In this document: positions 51,501-61,446 of the stretch, in pieces
How the letters are laid out: every line of letters starts with the position of its first letter
Numbering within the stretch: position 1 is the stretch's first letter
Origin: Tritrichomonas musculus
Lineage: Eukaryota; Parabasalia; Tritrichomonadida; Tritrichomonadidae
Reading direction: 5' to 3'
Assembly (NCBI GenBank): GCA_039105265.1
Contig: JAPFFF010000010.1
Span: forward strand, 1,488,001-1,552,000
DNA: 64,000 nt
The notes under the pieces: generated by a model
Databases searched by the model: none
Seen by the model: only the letters and a program-made list of their open reading frames with translations
Told to the model about the DNA's origin: nothing
Made by a program: the position numbers and the translations under genes

Positions 51501-54252
51501 CTTTACCGTCATTGTATCTCTCTTGTTCTAAACTGAAGATGAAAGAAGCAACCAAATAATTTTGTTCAACTTCATCACCTTCAAGAAGCATTTTTCCAAA
51601 ATGATACAATTCATCAGATGAAGCTGAAGCATCATTTATTTTTTTGATCAATGATGAATGTTTATTGTAACAATAAAGTGGCGTATTTGGATTATTCTTA
51701 TAAAACTCAGCAATTGAAATATTATGAAGATCATCAACATTTCCAAGCTCATTATATAATTCAATTGCTTCTTGATGACAGCCTTTTGAACCGAGACTTT
51801 TCAGATAGAAATAAGCAAGACTTCTTTTATATGAAACATTATCAGGCTTCATTTTATGTGCCTCTAAATAACAATTAAAGGCACCACCAAAATCTTTTTC
51901 GAAGTATTCTTTATGAAATCCTAGAAGGTAAAGATCTTTAACATTAGTCATTTTCAATGTATTGACATCAATACTATACATTAATGATTCGGCCTTTAAA
52001 CAACCTTGATCGGCAAACAAATATTTATCAAATTCAAACGGTGTCTGATATAAAGCAACAATATTTTCGGCTATTTTATAGTATCGATAGGCCATGAATA
52101 GATCCTTATCAAGAACTTTTCCTTGTGAGTAAGCAAGAGAGAGACCAAAGTATCCTTTATATTCATTGTGTTCAATTGCTAACATATAATTAGAAAGTGC
52201 TTCAGTATGATCTTTCTTTACAAAGAGGCCTCTATCGTACATGTAACCAAGCAACACATAAGATGTATAAACACCTTGTTCAGAAGATGATTTAAGATAA
52301 GAAACAGCCAATTTATATTGCTTTTTCATCTTGTTTTTAATTATGTATTGCGAATAATAGGATTGAGCTATTCCATAGCCTGCAGCTGCTGAACGTTCAA
52401 GAAGACGCATATCTTTATTTGTCAAATATTCATGATACAAATCTTCACCTTCAACAAGAATGACTGGTCCTGTTTGTGGCCTCGGTGTTGATGCTGCTTG
52501 AGCAGCCGTCATTGGACGTGTTGAAAGTGAAACTTCATCATGAACAATACCAAGAGATTCGAGTTCATTTTCTCTTCCTTCTCCAATCAAGAATTCAGCA
52601 TATAAATCTTTTGCTTCTTGATCATTTGTCTGTTGTAAAGCTTCTTTGAACATTTTTTCAGCTTTGCTTGGATTTGGTTTTCCAGCTCTTGGATCACCCT
52701 CAATTGAAGCAAGAACAGCCAAGCCGACAGGAAATTGTTTTTTACCTTTATTAGCGAATTTTTCAGCCAATTTAAAATTTGGAATGATCAACTTGTTCCT
52801 TATCAAAAGAAGAGCTATTTTTATGTATGACTTCGCTGGATTTCTGCATTTATTTGACTTCAATTTCTTGTATTTTTTACTGTACGGATATGGCAGTTCA
52901 AGATCTTCACTGAGCATCATCTTCATCATTCTCACAGATGAAACAGCTTCCATATCAGAATAGTGCTCAATTCTTTTAATTGCACCATTCAAATCTTGCT
53001 GAACAAACTCGCCGAATTCTAAGAAATGCGCATAATTCCTCGACGCTGGTTCATAACCTTTATCAGCAGCTTTCTTGTAGAGTTGGACAGCCATTTCTAC
53101 GTCAACTTGTAGGTTTGCAAAGCCGTTCTCCAAACAGACAGCATAACAGTATAGCTCTTGAGGACTTCCGTTTTGTTGGGCCTTCATCTTTAGCTGATTA
53201 ATCAGATCGTTATCAAATGCGTCAAATTGAATTGCATGTCTTCGATACCTGAAGTAAATTCCAGGGTCAATTTTTTGGGCTTCATTTCGATACAATTGAG
53301 CCACTGTTGTTTGATGGACATTTGACTTGTAATATATGGAACGTTTAGCATACATCATTGCGTTAATATCGTCTTTTTTCTGAAGTAAAATGGTCACATA
53401 TTGATCAATTGCTGGAAGATAGAATTCTTTCGCTGCTTTTTCTATTTGTTCATGATCTCGCTGAGTAACGTTTCCTCTTGAAATGTTCAGCATGCTGACA
53501 TCAAACATGGCTGGTGGATAATTTCTACGTTGGGCCCAATGCAAGTATTCTTCAACAACAGGTGTGACGTTGTTTCCATTTTCATTTAAAATTTTTTGGG
53601 CTGAATTGTAAATGTTTTTTGGATTCGAGTTGAAATTTAATGAATAATATCCATTGGTGAGAATTTTGGTGGTTTCTTTGAGATAATCTTGCGCTGGTGA
53701 GTAAAATTCTGCGGATATCGAAAAGTATCTGAGTGCCAGAGCATAATTTTGTGATATTTCATTTCCTTCAAAATATATTCTGCCGAGTAAAAACATGGCT
53801 TGTTTTTCGTGATGTTGATCGTTAACACCACTGTTTGTAAGGAATTGTATAGCTGTAACTGTATCGATTTCTTTATAATTTTCTTGAAAATATAAATAGG
53901 ATAATAAAAATTGAGCATCTAGGTTTGAAGGATCTGCTTTATTGGCTGTTAAAAAAGAATTAAAAGCACCTGGTATATCTTTGGGAACACCAACTCCGTA
54001 TAATTGCATTAGCCCATATAAAATATGCCCATTCGGCTTGTTTTGATTAGCTGAGTTTTTGGCGTAATTTAATGCAAGGATTGGATCTTCTTTAACAATT
54101 TGCTTATTTCCATTTTCAATTCCATAAAAACATGCTGTCCCATACTCGATTTGGGCGTCTGTATCACCTTTTTTGGCTGCTTTTTTCTTTTGATTAAGTT
54201 CTTTTATATAGGATGGTTGTGATATTTTTTCATAAACATATGTATGATACAT
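48511..54252 (-). CDS. Giant Sel1-repeat protein with C-terminal membrane hairpin, 1913 aa
   Basis: Almost the whole protein is Sel1/TPR-like alpha-solenoid, with dozens of units of the type A..Y.LG..Y..G..V..D...A...Y..AA (e.g. GHILYGLMQLYGVGVPKDIP near the N-terminus and ACYNISKLLANGQGIYVDRV midway). A short low-complexity break with TAAQAASTPRPQTGP lies near residue 585. No kinase or other enzyme domain is present. The end is a charged helix (EAKRREEEAKRNENG) and then a Gly/Ala-rich hydrophobic stretch of about 32 residues (FLVGAALVLTGLAVAPVATV and onward) with a short acidic tail GGDDSD, so it is probably tail-anchored with its solenoid in the cytosol. Hrd3/SEL1L, the ER-degradation adaptor, is a known membrane-bound Sel1 protein; a similar job is only a possibility. 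The single frame of 5.7 kb is intact. Confidence 0.93.
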   Translation of the reverse strand: MYHTYVYEKISQPSYIKELNQKKKAAKKGDTDAQIEYGTACFYGIENGNKQIVKEDPILALNYAKNSANQNKPNGHILYGLMQLYGVGVPKDIPGAFNSFLTANKADPSNLDAQFLLSYLYFQENYKEIDTVTAIQFLTNSGVNDQHHEKQAMFLLGRIYFEGNEISQNYALALRYFSISAEFYSPAQDYLKETTKILTNGYYSLNFNSNPKNIYNSAQKILNENGNNVTPVVEEYLHWAQRRNYPPAMFDVSMLNISRGNVTQRDHEQIEKAAKEFYLPAIDQYVTILLQKKDDINAMMYAKRSIYYKSNVHQTTVAQLYRNEAQKIDPGIYFRYRRHAIQFDAFDNDLINQLKMKAQQNGSPQELYCYAVCLENGFANLQVDVEMAVQLYKKAADKGYEPASRNYAHFLEFGEFVQQDLNGAIKRIEHYSDMEAVSSVRMMKMMLSEDLELPYPYSKKYKKLKSNKCRNPAKSYIKIALLLIRNKLIIPNFKLAEKFANKGKKQFPVGLAVLASIEGDPRAGKPNPSKAEKMFKEALQQTNDQEAKDLYAEFLIGEGRENELESLGIVHDEVSLSTRPMTAAQAASTPRPQTGPVILVEGEDLYHEYLTNKDMRLLERSAAAGYGIAQSYYSQYIIKNKMKKQYKLAVSYLKSSSEQGVYTSYVLLGYMYDRGLFVKKDHTEALSNYMLAIEHNEYKGYFGLSLAYSQGKVLDKDLFMAYRYYKIAENIVALYQTPFEFDKYLFADQGCLKAESLMYSIDVNTLKMTNVKDLYLLGFHKEYFEKDFGGAFNCYLEAHKMKPDNVSYKRSLAYFYLKSLGSKGCHQEAIELYNELGNVDDLHNISIAEFYKNNPNTPLYCYNKHSSLIKKINDASASSDELYHFGKMLLEGDEVEQNYLVASFIFSLEQERYNDGKGSRMLAKMIERGYGEAYDKEKIAYQYYRAACNGDGDACYNISKLLANGQGIYVDRVKAVTFMKMAGENGYTVNEDFKEQIINQLTTRKDVFDYCEEFFIYPRKINCPKIILNNVPITNVSYPLSYLTPFPPHSNLPNNEVLFQKGLQYMKGLGVAKNYNLSFKFFAEAILKGCSKSRVYLAVLACITKVSHYQQIYRYNMFKAKLNGHSFAYVEEAKVELGLYENLSPGNKELAIFDLEKAIEAGDLYALYIKGRYLENEEALEEASQNGLGKASYFIGKRYLDMGQISNAIPYLEKAVSQGHNKANYFLGLALLYSKDGNQEQAGSFLSRGANLSGNSNLMVRYGLELLEGDRISKNQSEAVSMFIKAHDMRNIQGTLNLAICLRDGIGIGMDKSQAASLFEIGLQKENPLFYKPASLCFKEMRGFRNWKKAKKCASKAKKVQEAINDSVYVKNEDIINDCDRIEDDNEYNPWMNFQQARNYKMKDLKKYAYHLQVATNLGIFSAIKETILHLFSGLYINEDEDKAYRLLSHMISLGWGTAYKILGDIYYTSDYSFDKSQAYHYYKKAAIMKSKSGMFKYGFALSQGIGCEVDRERGHLFMDKSKCKYAYHYLTKYTSYIPKYAKDVPNCLKSLQNILKETFTDFDVQLAAKKDIKYGIIFYNIHYWKNDRSQLSPMAMVGLKVVANNGSALANFHYGFVHYTLKHYTKATPYLKYAADRKNYTSCHYLGDIFYMDEYFNLQLARKYLSQAAIHLKNAEDAFRMGTITYGDESIKWMDMAINYDPKGYSFKIGLLYSFGNKNIGIEPDKNKAEYIFMKYYKHFTYDQLLKIANSFYNGEPLNQNYKNARQLYKEAADRDDRDNETATKVFIAMCLKGEGGAECVPESYIQRVACSNDPDYKVYALYYAQILMKRERYESALYYLDRADTPEAREVAGHIRAYLEAKRREEEAKRNENGGFLVGAALVLTGLAVAPVATVCTGIALGAVFGGDDSD

Positions 54253-55364
54253 TTGAAGATTTTGATAGTTTCAAAGGACAACGGAAAAAAAAAATGTTTT
54301 GAAAATCTAGATTTAAAAAAACATTAACTTTAAAAATGGATTTATTTTGATCAAATAAAATAATATTTGAATTTTAAGTATTATTTAATATATAAAATTT
54401 AATATAAATTTTATATAAATAATTAATTTAATTTGTTTAATTTTTATTATTAGGATACATCTATATTTCAAAAAAACGTTTTTTAACGTTTTATAATTCA
54501 AAAAATAATAAAGAATTTCAATAGAGAAAATTTTCGAAAGAAACAAGAATATATCATAAAAAATTTTAAAAAAGACAAAATTTTGGTTTTAAAATGATTT
54601 AATGCCATATATTTTTGATTAAAAAATGTTTATTAATTAACAAATCTTTGATAATATTAAAAAAAATATTTAATTCTTTGAAGATTTTCACCAGAAAGGA
54701 AATGAGAAATTTTTATTTGAGCTTTTTGGTTTTTAATGGAATTAAAGAAAATCTATTCATTTTAGTAAAGGGCAAAAAATAAAAATTCAAGACTTTAGAC
54801 TCTTTCAATTTTTATCAAAATTTTGAATTAGTAACCATTCAAGTTGAAAGAAGTTTCTCAATAATTCATTTTCAAAAAAAAAAAAAAAAAACAATTTATA
54901 ACGAAACATGATTAAAAATCTCAAATTATTTATATGAAAATATATACATATATCTGATAAAAATAATAAAAAGAAATATAATGCATATTGAATTATAATT
55001 TATAATAATAATGTATTTTATTACTTATTATATCATATTTTATCACATATTATAATCAAAAATTAAGGAAAATCATTGAAATTTCTTAAATAGCTTGATT
55101 TTTGAAAAATATTTGATCAGGATATTTATGAGAATATAAAACTATTAAAAATAGAATAATACTTAAAAATATGTATTTATACAATATATTTTTGCATCAA
55201 AAAAGGCATTTGTATTTAAAAATATATTAAAATAATGATTTCGAAAACACGAAATTAACCCTTTAGCTTTTTCAATATACATTTTTCAATTTTATTTAAC
55301 CTTAAGGCCAATTTCTTATTTTTAAAAATTATGATGAATTCAGATCCAAATAAACAATCAAGCA
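54253..55364. other. Gene-free AT-rich spacer
   Basis: It includes an A-tract of 18 bp at 54874-54891. No gene or repeat was recognised. Confidence 0.45.
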
Positions 55365-56809
55365 GAATGGACCAGCTTTCACAATAAACGAAGAAGAAAA
55401 AACTGCAGATTTTATTAATCTGTATCATCCGATTGAAAAAGTTGTTATTCCTCGGTCTATAAAGCATAATTCAGAAGAATTCATTATAAAAAAGCATAAT
55501 TCAGCGAACTCGCTGATGGATGGTGCCAATCCACTGCAAAATTAACACAAGTTACAATAATGCCAAATAATAAACGGTATAAAAACTATGAAGGCAGCAT
55601 TGTCATTGGCAAATCAGACATTGAAAATGATGAATTCGATGTTCTTGTTTTTGTAGGAAGAAATCACAAATAGAGAATATTTACATTCCTACATAAATCA
55701 CTGCAATTGGTGCAAATGCTTTTGACAATTGCACACAACTGAAAAAAAGTTGAATATTCAGATAATAAAAAACTTCGAGTCATTGAAGATTTAACTTTTA
55801 GGATGACGTCCATTAATTGATACAATTGACGTATCAATTAATGGACAAGCTTTTTCATGCTGTAAACAACTTCGAGTGATTGAATTTTCATCTGATTCAA
55901 AATTGAAAACCATTTCAAAAGAACACCATCCTTCTTCAAAGCATAACCGTTCTTCAAAATGTGTCTGAACTACAAGAAGGATGGGGTTCTGGAACAAGCC
56001 ATTTAAATAATGTTAGAATAGTGCAAAATAATAAGCGTTATAAAAATTATGATGATAAAATCATCATTGGCAAATCGGATATAAATAGTGATGAGTATGA
56101 CACTCTTATCTTTGCACAAAGAGATGCAAGAACAGTCCAAATCCCACAATTTATTAAAGTTGTTTCATCATTTTCATTTGCTAATTCAATAATAGAAAGC
56201 GTTTTTGTTCCTGCTTCTGTAAATTATATTGGTGAATGCGCATTACATTCTTACAAAAAACTTTTGAAGGCTGAAATTCATCCTGATTCAAAAATTTAAT
56301 CAATTGAAGCTAATACTTTCTATTATTCTGGAATTGAGTCATTTTATTTTCATTCTCAAATCTCAAAAATTTCATTTTGTGCCTTCTTTAACTGTAGAAA
56401 TCTTCATTCAATTTGCTGTTCTCAAGAGTCAAACCTTCAAGAAATTGGGCCAAACTCATTTAATAATACTTCAATTGTCAGCCTTTGTATTCCTCCTAAA
56501 CTCATAGATATAAGGTATAGCTCTTTTATTGGATCGAATATTAAGCTTATTGAAATTGATGAACATTTGAATATGCAAAATTTAGATAAGAATATATTCA
56601 ATATTTTAAAAAATTCTATCATCATGTTTCCTGCCAAATTCATTGATTTTTTTATTGACTCAAGTAAAAAAGTGAGTATTCAATTTGATGCTGATTATTA
56701 TGATAAACCTTTTCTAAACTCAATTAACTATCATTTTTTTTTTTTTAGTTTGATGATAACAAAAATGAAATTTTTTTTGAAAATGATTTATCATTTAACC
56801 AAAATATAA
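55365..56809 (+). pseudogene. BspA-like leucine-rich repeat (LRR_5) surface-protein pseudogene
   Basis: Coding-like pieces in several frames match the trichomonad BspA-like family in order. An N-terminal module (EEEKTADFINLYHPIEKVVI, PRSIKHNSEEFIIK) is near 55390-55500. A module with KLTQVTIMPNNKRYKNYEG and IVIGKSDIENDEFDVLVF follows near 55540-55660, then LRR_5 units around 55680-55930. A second related module (VRIVQNNKRYKNYDDKIIIG) starts in the open frame 55961-56299, and further LRR_5 units run to 56809. Breaks are frequent: a stop at 56297-56299 and several frame changes and stops before 55961. Intact members are adhesion-related surface proteins with LRR ectodomains; this copy is dead. 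Confidence 0.8.
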
Positions 56810-56857
56810 AAGCACACAAATTTTATTATAAATTATTTTAATAATAGTTTAAATGGC

Positions 56858-58152
56858 TCAAATTAATTGACCATAAAATTCAATACAATTGATCCGAAAA
56901 TAATGAGTATTATTCCACGCTGCACCTGTTTGACGAATTCTTAAATATTTAAATGATTTATTGCTTTCATTTTGAATTCTAAAAGTGTGAATAAAATTAG
57001 CTCCATTCAAGTATGAGCAGTCGTTTTCTTCATCAAGTATTGCCCATGAATTTTGGTCTCGTGATCCTTCCAGAATCCAGCTTTTAAGATGAGTTCCATT
57101 TACACCATGTCGATAAGTTCTGATTGTGTAATGCTTTGGGATAATTTCATGTCTTTTGAATTCAAAACAAACCCATGAATTTGGCGAGTTATTCGTCCAG
57201 CAAGAACTCTCTTTGTCCTCAAATTGGTAAATTGTTTCAAGAACGCCATGACTAAGTGATGAGCATGAAATATTGATTTCATCTTGAATGGTTGCTTTAT
57301 TTCGAAGAAAATTGAGAAGGCCATCAAACTCTTGGCCAACGTACATAATTTCCATCCAAATGTCGGTTTATTTCTTACCGATTTCGATCCATTTTGGTAT
57401 CGTTTGCTTAAATCAAATTCATATTCATCACAAAGACGTTCACAAAGTCTCATCCACAAACTTCCAGTTAGATCATCCTTCTCAAAAAGTTCGACAAACT
57501 TTCGCATTTCGTTTTTAGAAACATTAATGAAGTAAACGTACGAATACAGATCAACCATTTCTCGATCTTTCGCGTAAAGCTCATTAACAAATTCAAGAAG
57601 AGAGTCTTCACTTTCAAGCTGAAGTGATTGATGACCAATTATACTCTCAATAATGCGTTTTGGAAATCTTTGAAGGCGCTTCTTTTCTTCTTCTTTGAAC
57701 TGGAAAAATTCACGAGAAATTGATTCGATTTCTTTATCGATTTCTTCCGCGTAAATGACAGGAAATTGAATGTACTGCTCAAGTTTATTAATAGATGACA
57801 CGCCCTCTTGTTATTTCGGATCATTGGCGATTTTGACGTCGTTGGCTGAAATTTCAAGCAATTCAAATATTTCTGAATAAAAAGCAAATTCATTTTTATT
57901 AACTTCAAAACTTTTAAAAGTCAGATGCGATAAAATTTGTTTGAATTCACCTTGGCTTTTCGTAAAAATTGAATACTCACTGAAAGTTGGGTCAATTTGA
58001 TGAAGTCGTGATATTTTAGGTGATAAAAGATCTGCAACAAAACGACTCGTGCTAATTTCTTCTCCATTTATGATAAACGTGAAATCTTTTTGATATGATT
58101 CCAAAGGAAGATGAAGAACCGATGATGTTTGAAATTCAAATTTGATGCTCAT
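56858..58152 (-). pseudogene. BTB-like/discoidin gene with one stop and one frameshift
   Basis: The three parts line up with the intact protein at 46991-48301. 57811-58152 is the BTB-like start (FTFIINGEEISTSRFVADLL). 57370-57801 is the helical middle (EEIDKEIESISREFFQFKEE, KRIIESIIGHQSLQLESEDS). 56858-57355 is the discoidin domain (VGQEFDGLLNFLRNKATIQD, HYTIRTYRHG, NCIEFYGQLI). A TAA at 57811-57813 lies in frame between the first two parts (IANDPK, stop, QEGVSSINKLEQY), and a small indel near 57355-57370 shifts the frame before the discoidin part. Otherwise the sequence is well preserved, so inactivation is recent. Confidence 0.88.
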
Positions 58153-58279
58153 AAATTATGTTTATAATTGACCTTTTTATAATCTAATCAAAAAAATATA
58201 AATATCTTTTTCAATACTCCTTTAATATCAACTATTATACAATTTATAATGTTAAATTGTGATTTAATTTTTTTAATAG

Positions 58280-58668
58280 AATTATTAAATAAATAGCCAA
58301 CAGATTTATGCATTTAAATATTGGCCGGATTGATCGAAACGGTGATGGCTTTCTTTGAAATTTTTCTTCTGTTTCCATTTGAAGAACTGGTGCATTATCA
58401 TTTTGAAGGCCGATTTTTTTGTATCATTCAAATTCACCGTCAACTTTTTGAAAAGAGCTCATGACATCAACATTTGATAGCAATCTATCCTTTCGGGTTA
58501 CAATTTTTACCGAGTCTTACCGCCACCCGCGGGGTCTCGGCTGCGCTCGACGCCCGCTAGGCGGTATGTAGACTTCGGTGAAAAATATTTTAAATGCATT
58601 CAAAATATTGAGGTCAGTTTGCTTCTTACCAAAAAGTGGTAAATCTGTTGGCTATTTATTTAATAATT
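58280..58668. mobile_element. 389-bp MITE with perfect 29-bp inverted ends and inner GC stem-loop
   Basis: The ends 58280-58308 and 58640-58668 are perfect 29-bp inverted repeats (reading AATTATTAAATAAATAGCCA, then ACAGATTTA, from the left). Just inside, ATGCATTTAAATATT and AATATTTTAAATGCAT pair as well. The interior holds a GC-rich stem-loop (58509-58579) in otherwise AT-rich DNA, plus a CAACTTTTTGAAAAG. No gene lies inside. Because the ends are palindromic and AT-rich, the target copy cannot be separated from the repeat. Perfect arms suggest a young insertion. Confidence 0.82.
58509..58579. other. 71-nt GC-rich stem-loop inside the MITE
   Basis: Outer arms ACCGAGTCTTACCGCC and GGCGGTATGTAGACTTCGGT pair with two small bulges, and an inner arm pair GCGGGGTCTCGGC / GCTCGACGCCCGC closes on CTGC... 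with near-perfect match. It is far richer in G and C than anything nearby. It is not a tRNA: no anticodon arm or T-loop fits. It may be a structured RNA, or simply element-borne foldback DNA. Confidence 0.6.
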
Positions 58669-58949
58669 TTTTATATTCAGACTGTGCAAATGTTAGAGAA
58701 AAAAAATTATTTGTTATAGAGAAGAAATTTTTCTTACATTAGGCAAATATTGAAAAGTAATAAAATAACGGCTATTTACAAATTTTAAATAATATTTAAT
58801 AAACCTATTATTATCTCAATAAAAGATATTAATTATAAATTAAAATTATAATAAATATTTTATTTTAGATCATATAATAAATAATTTAATAATTATATTT
58901 TTTTTACTTCTAAATTTGCATATATATTTATCTTTTATTTTTTATTTGG

Positions 58950-61424
58950 ATGTCTGGCTTGATTAACATTTCAGCATTCACTTTACTAAAAAAAATTGGT
59001 TCAGGTTCTTATGCAGACGTATACAAGGTTATTCAAAAGAACACTGGAATTACTTTTGCAGCCAAAGTAATGAAAAAAAAATATGATAAATTAACCAAAG
59101 ACGAGCGTCAAAATTTAAAGCGAGAAATAGATATTATGATCAAATTAAAACACGAATCAGTTGTAAAATTCATAGGATTCAGTCCATTTAATTTTAAACG
59201 AAAAAGATATCCCGTGATTATTTTGGAATATCTACCAAACAAAACATTAAAAGAGATTTTAAATCTAGAAAAAATATCAAATTCTCCTGAAGGATGGGAT
59301 GGTACCAAAAAGTTAATAAATATGTATGGCATAGCTTCAGCCATGTCCTATCTACATGCGAATGATATCATCCATCGTGATCTAAAACCGGACAATATTT
59401 TAATGGATGAATATTTGTTTCCAAAAATTGCAGATTTTGGTTTATCCAAATTTAAAGATACAGATCAAACGCAACAATACCGAGGAACTCCAATTTATTC
59501 TGCCCCCGAAGTTTTTGAAACATATTCCTATTCATTTGCCATTGATGTTTATTCTTATGGAATAATTATATATGAAATCATTACAAATCAGAGACCTTTT
59601 CCGAAAGGCATTGCACTAACAGAGCTAGTTGCAAAATTAACCATGGGAGAACGACCAATAATAGATAGTTCTGTTTCTGAGCCATACCGAAAATTGATAG
59701 AAAGATGCTGGGCGCAAAACCCTGAAGAAAGGCCGACATTTAATGAGATTGTCACGTTGTTGGAGGAGGATGAAGGCTTCATCACGAGCACTGTAGACAG
59801 AGGCGAATATATCAATTACATTGATTACGTTAAAATGGCCCAAACAGAAGGAAATGCCTTACTAAACTTTAGTCCAGTGAGCATTTACAGAACAACAGAC
59901 AATACGCAAAGGAATGCCAACAAAGAAGAAGCAGAAGAAGAAGAAGAAGAGGAGGAAGAAGATTTTTTTGAAGAAAGGGATGATTTCTTACAAGAGAACA
60001 ATATTTATGACAAAGAAGAAATTGCACAATTTTACAAAAATTCAGCTGATAAAGGTAATTTGTATGCAATGGTCAAATATGGTGAATTACTTTTCAATGG
60101 TGAAGGAGTTCCAGAGAATAAAGAAGATGCCGTTGAATACTTTAAAATGGCATCAGATTACGGCAACATCGAAGGAATGGTTCAGTATTCCATTGCGCTT
60201 TTTAATGGCGAAGGAGTTGCACAAAACAAAAGTGCGGCCATCAAACTTTTTAAGAAGGCTTCATATAAAGGAAATACCAAAGCAATGCGGAAATATGCCG
60301 ATAGCCTTTTGAATGGTGACGGTTGTCCACAAAATAAAGAAAAAGCTGTTGCTTTTTATAAAAGAGCAGCCGATAAAGGCGAATTGGAAGCGATCATCAA
60401 ATATGCCGATCTTCTTAATAAAGGAACAGCTCAAGAAAAGCAGAAAGCCATCAAAATGTATGAGAAAGCTGCAGATAAAGGCGATGTTGAGTCGATGTTT
60501 CGTTATGCTGAATTTTTATATTTTGGAGTTGGAGTCCCTGTTAATAAAACTGAAGCAGCACGATATTTCAAGATGGCTGCAGATTTTGGCCATTTGAAAT
60601 CCATTTTTAGAATTGCTTACATGCTAAGCGAAGGTGATGGAATTAAAAAAGACATTAGAGAAAGCTGCCACTATTATAAGATAGTTTCTGACAAAGGAGA
60701 TTTGTTAGCTAAGAATAATTATGCTGTTTTACTTTTACAAATTGAAGACACTAGATTTAGAGATGAAGATATTTATAATTATGATGACATGGACAAGCCA
60801 AAAATAGCCATCGATTGCCTTAAATACGCAGCTGATCGAGGCTGCTTGGATGCTATAAATAACTGGGCTAATCTTCATTACTTTGGTAAGTACATTTCAA
60901 AAAATAAAGAAAAAGCTGTTGAATTGTATAAATATGCTGCAGATAAAGGCCATGCTGATGCAATAAACAATTATGCTAATTTATTGATGAATGGTGATGG
61001 CATTCCAATGGATAAAGAACGCGCAATTCAGTTATATAAAATAGCAGCTGACAAAGGTAACCAATTTGCAGCATATAATTATGCACTCATATTAACAAAA
61101 AGTGGGTCTTCTTCACGTGATGAAATCAAGAATTATTTAAAAATTGCAGCAGATAAAGGACATTATCATGCAGAATACCTTTATGGCCAATATTTATTGG
61201 AAGAAGATGATAATGAAGCAATGAAATATTTTAAATCAAAGGCAGATAAAGAAAATGATGAATTAGCATTTTTATATGGAAAGAGAATTTGCTTAGGAGA
61301 GAGTAATATAGCTATAATGGAAGAAGGAATCGAATACATCAATAAAAGCAGTAATCAAAATAATAAAAGGGCATCAATACTTAGTGAAATGATTGATTAT
61401 AATAAATCATGCAATATTTATTAA
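58950..61424 (+). CDS. Protein kinase-Sel1 repeat protein, 824 aa
   Basis: The kinase domain spans about residues 9-272 with all active blocks: GSGSYADVYK (17-26), AAKVMK (37-42, Lys39), Glu59, IHRDLKPDN (141-149, Asp144), ADFGLSK (161-167), GTPIYSAPEVF (179-189), Asp199 and CWAQNPEERP (253-262). It looks active. A linker of about 80 residues has an unbroken Glu run (329-337). From about residue 352 to 800 about twelve Sel1 repeats follow (e.g. NSADKGNLYAMVKYGELLFN, AADKGHADAINNYANLLMNG). The solenoid is longer than in the relative at 32385. It should be a cytosolic Ser/Thr kinase whose solenoid brings substrates or partners. The frame is intact. No TCAYW initiator is seen close to the ATG. 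Confidence 0.96.
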   Translation: MSGLINISAFTLLKKIGSGSYADVYKVIQKNTGITFAAKVMKKKYDKLTKDERQNLKREIDIMIKLKHESVVKFIGFSPFNFKRKRYPVIILEYLPNKTLKEILNLEKISNSPEGWDGTKKLINMYGIASAMSYLHANDIIHRDLKPDNILMDEYLFPKIADFGLSKFKDTDQTQQYRGTPIYSAPEVFETYSYSFAIDVYSYGIIIYEIITNQRPFPKGIALTELVAKLTMGERPIIDSSVSEPYRKLIERCWAQNPEERPTFNEIVTLLEEDEGFITSTVDRGEYINYIDYVKMAQTEGNALLNFSPVSIYRTTDNTQRNANKEEAEEEEEEEEEDFFEERDDFLQENNIYDKEEIAQFYKNSADKGNLYAMVKYGELLFNGEGVPENKEDAVEYFKMASDYGNIEGMVQYSIALFNGEGVAQNKSAAIKLFKKASYKGNTKAMRKYADSLLNGDGCPQNKEKAVAFYKRAADKGELEAIIKYADLLNKGTAQEKQKAIKMYEKAADKGDVESMFRYAEFLYFGVGVPVNKTEAARYFKMAADFGHLKSIFRIAYMLSEGDGIKKDIRESCHYYKIVSDKGDLLAKNNYAVLLLQIEDTRFRDEDIYNYDDMDKPKIAIDCLKYAADRGCLDAINNWANLHYFGKYISKNKEKAVELYKYAADKGHADAINNYANLLMNGDGIPMDKERAIQLYKIAADKGNQFAAYNYALILTKSGSSSRDEIKNYLKIAADKGHYHAEYLYGQYLLEEDDNEAMKYFKSKADKENDELAFLYGKRICLGESNIAIMEEGIEYINKSSNQNNKRASILSEMIDYNKSCNIY

Positions 61425-61446
61425 ATTATTTATTTTCAAATAGGGT

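Noticed and set aside
58509-58579. tRNA gene
   Set aside because: The length and GC content fit, but no anticodon arm, T-loop sequence or internal promoter boxes can be placed; it is one long nested stem.
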